The notes under the pieces were generated by a model, which saw only the letters and a list, made by a program, of their open reading frames with translations, was not told where the DNA came from and ran no database searches. A DNA stretch of 57,057 bases from Oscillospiraceae bacterium. GTDB lineage: Bacteria; Bacillota; Clostridia; Oscillospirales; Oscillospiraceae. Both the position numbers and the translations under genes were made by a program. The stretch lies in NCBI GenBank assembly GCA_902765025.1, contig CACWYC010000024.1:1-57057 (forward strand), given 5' to 3'. This document shows positions 52,532 to 57,057 of this stretch, piece after piece. The first letter of the stretch is position 1. Each line of letters opens with the position of its first letter.

Positions 52532-53188
52532 ATGAAGCGCATTACATCCCTTATCCTCGCCACATTCATGCTGCTGTCCCTGACGGCCTGCGGCGGCTCG
52601 GCCAATACGGAGTCCGAGACCAATCCCGACGCCGCGCAGCAGGAGAAACACTTGGAGGAGACGACACCCGCGGACCAAACCGACGACATGGGTTCTGCCG
52701 AACAGGCAGATGATATGTTTGAATTAAATATTCCTCTGAAGCACATCTATATCTCGTATGAGAAAAGACTTAAAGAAAAAAGCCAGGGCGCGACCGAATT
52801 GGTGTACGACACAAACGACGCGCTTGTCGGACTGATATACGATAATGAAGAAGTATACACCGGAGATTTGTGGGGTGTTGCGGATTTCTTCTCGGAAGAA
52901 TTTCCGGAAAACGCGGCCACATCGTCAAGAAGGAGCCTGACTCCCCCTATTAAGGTTCTCACCTCTGAGGCCTGCACGGTGAACGGATTCGACAGCGTGC
53001 GCTTCACCGGCACCTGCTCCAACGACGGCGAGTGGGACTGCCACGTTTACGGCTATTCCTTTATCATCAACGACACCGCATTTGCCATCATCGGTCTGGT
53101 GTCCGCCCGTGAGCAGGACCCGGAGATGATTGCCACCATTGACGCCCGGGTGGACGCCATGGCGGCTACCGTCCGTACGGAGAAATAA
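52532..53188 (+). CDS. Lipoprotein, tandem paralog 2
   Basis: 218 residues; ATG 52532 follows AAAGGAGAAAAAAG. Lipobox SLTAC. Same layout as the 51837 product: polar linker, ELNIPLKHIYISYEKRL, LVYDTNDALVGLIYDNEE, then an almost identical end from LTSEACTVNGFDS to ATVRTEK. The middle region is more diverged at DNA and protein level than the 3' end, which suggests gene conversion of the terminal segment. Confidence 0.7.
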   Translation: MKRITSLILATFMLLSLTACGGSANTESETNPDAAQQEKHLEETTPADQTDDMGSAEQADDMFELNIPLKHIYISYEKRLKEKSQGATELVYDTNDALVGLIYDNEEVYTGDLWGVADFFSEEFPENAATSSRRSLTPPIKVLTSEACTVNGFDSVRFTGTCSNDGEWDCHVYGYSFIINDTAFAIIGLVSAREQDPEMIATIDARVDAMAATVRTEK

Positions 53189-53587
53189 CAGACCTACTAC
53201 TATTCACATCGCGGCAGGGAAGCGAACCATGTTGAAACTATGGTAACCCAAAAACGGCAAATCGTCAGAGCGGGGCGCCGCGGCAGGCGCTTCCTCCCGC
53301 CGGATTTCGCCTCAAATCCGGGGCAGGCGGGAAGAGGCACATCGTTAAAGAATTAACAAAAATCAACGGTAAGTAAACATTTAACGTAGTTTTACGCGGC
53401 AAAAAAAGGCCCGCGGAGCAAGAAAAAAGGTCACAAACGCAGGTACACATCCCGTCAACCTGGAAAATAAAAACCAGAACGAAATGTAACCATTTAAAAG
53501 TGGCACGAAGCCGCATGAATCCTACATTCTTACCCCAAAAAGAAAGCAGGGTCTACTTAGCATCACAAATTGCGAGGTGAAGATAGC
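53189..53587. other. Gene-free stretch with a large imperfect stem-loop
   Basis: At 53287-53339 a stem pairs GCTTCCTCCCGCC..GGATTT with AAATCC..GGCGGGAAGAGGC. AT-rich sequence with a GCGGC/GCCCGCGG repeat follows (53395-53417). It could be a terminator or, in a conjugative element, an origin-of-transfer-like region; no relaxase is present to support the latter. Confidence 0.4.
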
Positions 53588-54949
53588 ATGCCCAGAAAAA
53601 AGACTGAAATCAACGGGAACGGTTACGCAGAGGCGGTGGTGGCACTGCTGGCACAGGCTGGCGCTATGACCCGTCGGATGCTCTCCCGGTGTATGTACAG
53701 AGTGAAGAAAAGCGGTGAGGAGGAAGCCCTTGTCGAAAGCCCGGCACTCACCCGTGCCTTGAACAAAGTAATCAAGCAAGGTTATATCACAACAGGCAAA
53801 GAGGGAAATAACACCTACTATTATCTCACGGAGAAGGGGTGGTCCTATATAGATGAGCACAATGTATTGTACTCGCCCTGCATGAGGGAATTATCATTCA
53901 CGAGGGAGCGGGACAGGACGCACATGGCGAACAATGGTACTGGCATCTACCTGGCATCCGGGCTTGGCCTTACCTGTATGAATGAAGATAAGCCCTGCTT
54001 CGCTGAGTTTGCTCGTGCCATTGGCTCCACTGCTTCCTTTATTATCCCGAGCGCAGTTCTCACTAACTATGAAAACGACAATTACTCCGTGGAAGACCTT
54101 ATGTATGAAGGTGTGTACTATTCCATTGATGAAATCTCAGATGCCTACGCCAATGTAAGTGAGAAAAACAGGCGCCTTGATATTATCCGGGGCTCTACAG
54201 TTGGCGTGGCCTTCTTCAAAGAACGCATTGCCTTATTTATCCTGGTAAAAGATAAAGCGCGGCATCTTCTTAGTGAAAACGAGGCTAACCTGGTAAGGTC
54301 TCTCCTTTGGGACCTAAGCAGCGGCTTTAGCTACTACAACATAGACATGGGCAACATCAGCAAGGAGATGTGGTTCTTCACGAGCAGTGATGCGCTTTTG
54401 CCCACCATCTTCCATGGCGTAGATGATGGCGTCCTTATAAAAGAACTTGGCCGCGGACAGGTAAAAAGAAAAAAGGACTCAAAACTCAAAAAGGCAACGC
54501 GCATCAAGATTGATACGCACTCCGCCTTCTCCGCCTTATATGCCATTCCCCTTGATACCCGCGAAGCAGACCGCAGGGCAGCATTCCTTGACTCGGAACG
54601 TCTCAAGCAGGAAGCAGCGCAGCGGGCCGAACTGAGCAGGCGTTTGGGCGTGAGCCTCGGCGAGGTTATCTCCGTTACATTCCCGGAACTGCAAGACCTC
54701 AAATGCAAGTATGAGGGGAGCTACCCCGTCTACGCTATCGGGCCGGAAGACCCCCTGTGGGTGGACGTTATGTCCAGGTGCCTCCGCAATAAGCTCGCCG
54801 GCTACTACTCTTCCGACACCCTGGAGCCCGTACCCCACACCCGGTACAGCGTCAAAGGATTTCCCCTCATTGGCAACACCCAGAGCATTGACTATAACGC
54901 GCCCTTCAAGCTCTACGCCTTCAAAGGCCGCGAGAAGAAACAGCCCTGA
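53588..54949 (+). CDS. Winged-helix protein of the element, unrecognised
   Basis: 453 residues; ATG 53588 follows GCGAGGTGAAG. The N-terminal part is winged-helix-like: AGAMTRRMLSRCMYRV, ALTRALNKVIKQGYITTGK and YYYLTEKGWSYID (about 23-90). The middle is alpha/beta (VGVAFFKERIALFILVKDK); near 293-303 a Lys-rich stretch, VKRKKDSKLKK, could contact nucleic acid. It could act in replication, transfer or regulation. Shape recalls replication-relaxation-type proteins; not certain. 21 bases upstream of the next gene. Confidence 0.5.
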   Translation: MPRKKTEINGNGYAEAVVALLAQAGAMTRRMLSRCMYRVKKSGEEEALVESPALTRALNKVIKQGYITTGKEGNNTYYYLTEKGWSYIDEHNVLYSPCMRELSFTRERDRTHMANNGTGIYLASGLGLTCMNEDKPCFAEFARAIGSTASFIIPSAVLTNYENDNYSVEDLMYEGVYYSIDEISDAYANVSEKNRRLDIIRGSTVGVAFFKERIALFILVKDKARHLLSENEANLVRSLLWDLSSGFSYYNIDMGNISKEMWFFTSSDALLPTIFHGVDDGVLIKELGRGQVKRKKDSKLKKATRIKIDTHSAFSALYAIPLDTREADRRAAFLDSERLKQEAAQRAELSRRLGVSLGEVISVTFPELQDLKCKYEGSYPVYAIGPEDPLWVDVMSRCLRNKLAGYYSSDTLEPVPHTRYSVKGFPLIGNTQSIDYNAPFKLYAFKGREKKQP

Positions 54950-54969
54950 ACCGAAAGGAGGTTTTTCCG

Positions 54970-55401
54970 ATGTTCGATACGAAAGACATCATCCTCATGG
55001 CAGTTTTTGCCGCCGCCGTCTTCACGCAGCTCATCACCTCGTTCATTACCAAGTTCTTCTGCAAGCAACGTGTGCAGCAGCGTCTCTCGGACGGCAAGCT
55101 CAACGAGGTGCCGGCAAAGCTGGCAAAGACAGAACAGAACAACAACTTCATTCGTTTCCACCGCGACGTGAAAAGCTATGGTACATACGAGTACGAAGTA
55201 GAAGGGAAGCCGTATACCGTTAAGATCGCGTTCCTCGAAAAAGAGCCCCCTGCGGAACTCACGCTATACTACACGGACGACCCGCAGAATGCCGACGTGC
55301 TGCAACGCGCCGACGTCCTTTCCATCACGGAACGGCTCGTAGTTTTTGCCGCGCTCACCATCGTGTTTCTCTCCATATTCTTTACCCAGTTGCCCCGCTG
55401 A
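54970..55401 (+). CDS. Small membrane protein, unrecognised
   Basis: 143 residues; ATG 54970 follows AAAGGAGG. One N-terminal membrane helix (about 7-28), a soluble middle with an EYEVEGKPYTVKIAF beta-hairpin and ELTLYYTDDP, and a C-terminal helix (about 121-139). Resembles DUF3592-type extracytoplasmic small proteins in general shape. Same transcript as 53588. Confidence 0.6.
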   Translation: MFDTKDIILMAVFAAAVFTQLITSFITKFFCKQRVQQRLSDGKLNEVPAKLAKTEQNNNFIRFHRDVKSYGTYEYEVEGKPYTVKIAFLEKEPPAELTLYYTDDPQNADVLQRADVLSITERLVVFAALTIVFLSIFFTQLPR

Positions 55402-55430
55402 AAAAGAGCAACAAAAATAATAAAAAACTG

Positions 55431-55863
55431 TTGACACATACTCTTGCCTGTGGTAATATTAACCTTGGCAGGTGACTGTGCCTTAAATTAAGCCATCAGC
55501 CGGCGCCGGTAAGGGCAAACCAAAAAATACGGTAATTGCGACAATCACCTCACCGCCGCCGGCAGTCTCTTGCTACCAAACCAAATACGCCTCCTCAGCA
55601 CACCCACGACGCGCAAAACCACAGTCGAGAAGCGGTGATGACACCCACCGCCACATCACGGAGCCTCGCCCACACATGTACACATACCTCACTTCCTGAG
55701 TACTCCCTTTTAGCCACAAAATGGGACGTGTGTGAGCGGCGCCTCATCTTAACAGGTCCGTCCCTTCCTGTAGACCTTGGGTTTGTGCGGCGTATTTGGT
55801 AAAAAAGGGACAGCCCCCTACAACACCGCCCGGATGCTAAGATGCGCCGGGCGGTGTTTTTTC
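55431..55863 (+). ncRNA. Candidate noncoding RNA 1 (promoter to terminator)
   Basis: TTGACA (55431-55436) and TAATAT (55454-55459), 17-base spacer, start an apparent transcript near 55466 that ends at a strong terminator: AACACCGCCCGG (55822-55833) pairs with 55847-55858, then TTTTTT. About 395 nt with no frame bearing a ribosome site; the open frame at 55536 has odd His/Thr/Pro composition and no Shine-Dalgarno. Matches no RNA family that I recognise. Confidence 0.55.
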
Positions 55864-55909
55864 GTCGCCTAAAGTATTCTCGCATCAAACGTATCTTCTA
55901 TAAAAGCTG

Positions 55910-56049
55910 TTGACATTCACGCTCATGGCGCATAAAATACAAAGTGCAACGGAAGTGACTTGCGTCGCCTCTCCGTAGTGCCATCAGGCCCTTGGAACAG
56001 ACCCCCCACAATACGGGGAGCGCCGGTTCTAAGGGCTTCAGACTTTTTT
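55910..56049 (+). ncRNA. Candidate noncoding RNA 2
   Basis: TTGACA (55910-55915) and TAAAAT (55933-55938), 17-base spacer, then about 105 nt. A nested stem GCCCTTGGAAC (55988-55998) / GTTCTAAGGGC (56026-56036) encloses a CCCC/GGGG hairpin, followed by a T run at 56044-56049. No ORF. Ends 24 bases before the second regulatory module. Confidence 0.5.
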
Positions 56050-56073
56050 GGAAGTACATTTATGTATAAAGCA

Positions 56074-56211
56074 CCTGCAATCACAGGGGGGCGGAGAGTA
56101 CAAAAATCGCCCCTCCACCCCCTGCAAGTACGCCAGCAAAATAGTTGGTGTTCACATCTTATTAACATTTTCTGCTATAAATGAACAAAACGAAGGGGTG
56201 TGTGGTATACT
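56074..56211 (+). promoter_or_regulatory. Hairpin-plus-promoter module, copy 2
   Basis: Same 138-bp length and layout as 44615-44752: hairpin, CGCCAGCAA box, TTTTCTGCTATAAATG box, then TGAACA (56182-56187) and TATACT (56206-56211) with an 18-base spacer. The hairpin arms differ from copy 1 but still pair (AGGGGG...CGGAG with CTCCACCCCCT). It drives the gene at 56265. Confidence 0.75.
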
Positions 56212-56264
56212 CTACTCAAAGCTCAAACCGAGTATTATTTAGAAAGTGAGGCGAACCACACACT

Positions 56265-56813
56265 ATGCACAACTCAGACTACAAGATTTGTGGGTGCGGA
56301 GGTATCTTGCGCCGTACCCTCGTAAAGCACTTCGCTGACTGCGGTGGCCGCTACATCGAGGTGGGCGGCATGGAAGGCTACCACTGCGACCGCTGCGGCA
56401 CTACGCTGTATGCCGACGAGGACATCCGCCTGATCGAGCGGCTCACTGCCATTGGCAGGGGAGAGGAAGACCCGTATCCCAACGCCTCCCGTAAGGGGAA
56501 TGAGTATTACGATAGCCACGGCAAGCCTGCGTATCGCATTCTTTCCTTCGTCAGCAGCGGCAGCCACGACCGTTACCACCCCATCCCGGAGCGCGACGGG
56601 GAGGCTAAGCGCGCCTGGTATCGCGCAATGGCAGCTGCGGACAACCCGTCTCCCTACGATGACGAGAGCGACGAGGACGAGGGCGTTCCCGTCCCGTACA
56701 CTCCCATCCCCGACCTTAACGACGGGGACACCTACCAGGCGGAGCGTCTGGAAGCGGTCTGCCGTGCGGCGGAGATGGGTGAGTTTGATACCGACCCGCT
56801 GCCCGGTCAGTAA
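56265..56813 (+). CDS. Zinc-ribbon protein of the element
   Basis: 182 residues; ATG 56265 sits 54 bases after the -10 of module copy 2, with AAAGTGAGGCG upstream. The N-terminus is a zinc-ribbon of YgiT/MqsA type: CGCGG (8-12 region) and CDRCGTTLY (about 40-48). The rest is acidic with many Pro and Tyr (DESDEDEGVPVPYTPIPD). Role unknown; a regulator or scaffold is possible. Its stop is followed after no gap by the structured RNA at 56814, so transcription probably once continued into further genes. Confidence 0.6.
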   Translation: MHNSDYKICGCGGILRRTLVKHFADCGGRYIEVGGMEGYHCDRCGTTLYADEDIRLIERLTAIGRGEEDPYPNASRKGNEYYDSHGKPAYRILSFVSSGSHDRYHPIPERDGEAKRAWYRAMAAADNPSPYDDESDEDEGVPVPYTPIPDLNDGDTYQAERLEAVCRAAEMGEFDTDPLPGQ

Positions 56814-57057
56814 CCCCACGGCTAAAGCCGGGGGCTTGAGGAAACGAAAGCCTTTACTGACTACCCTAAGTGCTTCGAGCACTACGTTACCTGAGAATAT
56901 ATAGGCACCGGCGGACGTGAGTCCGAATCCGCCGCTCTGCGGTATGCGATTAAACAGTCCTTAGGGGTAGGGACAGTGTCGCATGCAAAAACCTCGGGAT
57001 AACATTGGGTACGGGCACCTAACGTCTCTTTCGAGACGAGCTGTTGCGTTGATAACA
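56814..57057 (+). ncRNA. Omega-RNA/HEARO-like structured RNA, cut by the window end
   Basis: Begins CCCCACGGCTAAAGCCGGGG directly after the TAA at 56811-56813. Successive hairpins: AGTGC-TTCGA-GCACT, GGCGG..CCGCC, TGCGA..GTCC..GGAC..TCGCA and CGTCTC-TTTC-GAGACG. The order and boxes such as GATTAAACAGTCC and GCATGCAAAAACC match, from memory, the omega-RNA (HEARO) that precedes IscB nucleases in IS200/605-like elements. The nuclease ORF would start right of the window. A TnpB-type element end on the other strand is the alternative. Confidence 0.55.

Noticed and set aside
55536..55802. 88-codon frame in the gap 55402-56264
   Set aside because: No ribosome site, unusual His/Thr/Ser/Pro composition, lies inside a promoter-to-terminator unit that looks noncoding.
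32540..57057. Prophage
   Set aside because: No capsid, terminase, portal, tail or lysis genes; the VirB4-type ATPase and resolvase indicate a conjugative or mobilisable element.

Overview
The window looks like chromosome from an anaerobic Clostridia/Oscillospiraceae-type gut bacterium (Bacillota). Supporting signs are lipoprotein signal peptides with a lipobox, AAGGAGG-like ribosome sites, GTG/TTG starts, U-rich intrinsic terminators, an ECF-type metal transporter, a DUF1292 gene and oxygen-sensitive 2-hydroxyacyl-CoA dehydratase-type enzymes. This assignment is an inference; there is no rRNA or marker phylogeny here.

Left part, about 1-32.5 kb, GC-rich and housekeeping-like. It holds: an alpha-oxoamine synthase of serine-palmitoyltransferase type overlapping a short-chain dehydrogenase; an AT-richer HicB-like/DinB-like gene; an ECF cobalt/nickel transporter (cbiM-cbiQ-cbiO); a membrane protein; tcdA; a membrane-anchored PpiC foldase; a structured RNA candidate; DUF1292; a class A penicillin-binding protein; serC-serA; a ClC transporter; tRNA-Cys; a Phd/ParE-type toxin-antitoxin pair; and a phosphoesterase coupled to a cytosolic BMP-family protein. 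At 20.3-26.3 kb lies the most unusual chromosomal locus. A CooC-like ATPase, a BcrAD/HgdC-type activase, a small acetyl-CoA-synthase-like protein, a His-rich CooJ-like protein and a CooT-like protein face a convergent operon of two 2-hydroxyacyl-CoA-dehydratase-type subunits plus a 55-residue membrane protein. The parts resemble a nickel-delivery set joined to an ATP-driven electron-activation system. A secreted carbohydrate module follows: a roughly 995-residue repeat lipoprotein broken by two single-G losses and a GH32-like lipoprotein, then an orphan prepilin-peptidase-like gene.

Right part, about 32.54-57.06 kb, looks like an integrated mobile element. At 32500 a low-molecular-weight protein-tyrosine-phosphatase gene starts and stops after 12 codons inside its catalytic loop. 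Beyond it gene content, codon use and GC change. This part holds XRE regulators, a secreted cysteine-peptidase/fibronectin/B-repeat protein ending in cohesin and dockerin modules, a smaller cohesin/dockerin-type partner, a serine resolvase with a res-like region, paralogous lipoproteins, gene fragments, a nucleotidyltransferase-fold protein, a VirB4-type conjugation ATPase with an operon of unrecognised proteins, and two tandem lipoproteins sharing near-identical 3' ends. No relaxase or integrase of full size is seen, so the element probably continues to the right.

The element has its own regulatory layer. A 138-bp hairpin-plus-promoter module occurs twice (44615-44752 and 56074-56211) in front of two different transcription units. 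An 860-bp gene-free stretch (55402-56264) carries two promoter-to-terminator units that look like noncoding RNAs. The window ends inside a highly structured RNA, starting one base after a stop codon, that resembles the omega-RNA (HEARO) of an IscB-type element, with the nuclease expected just outside the window.
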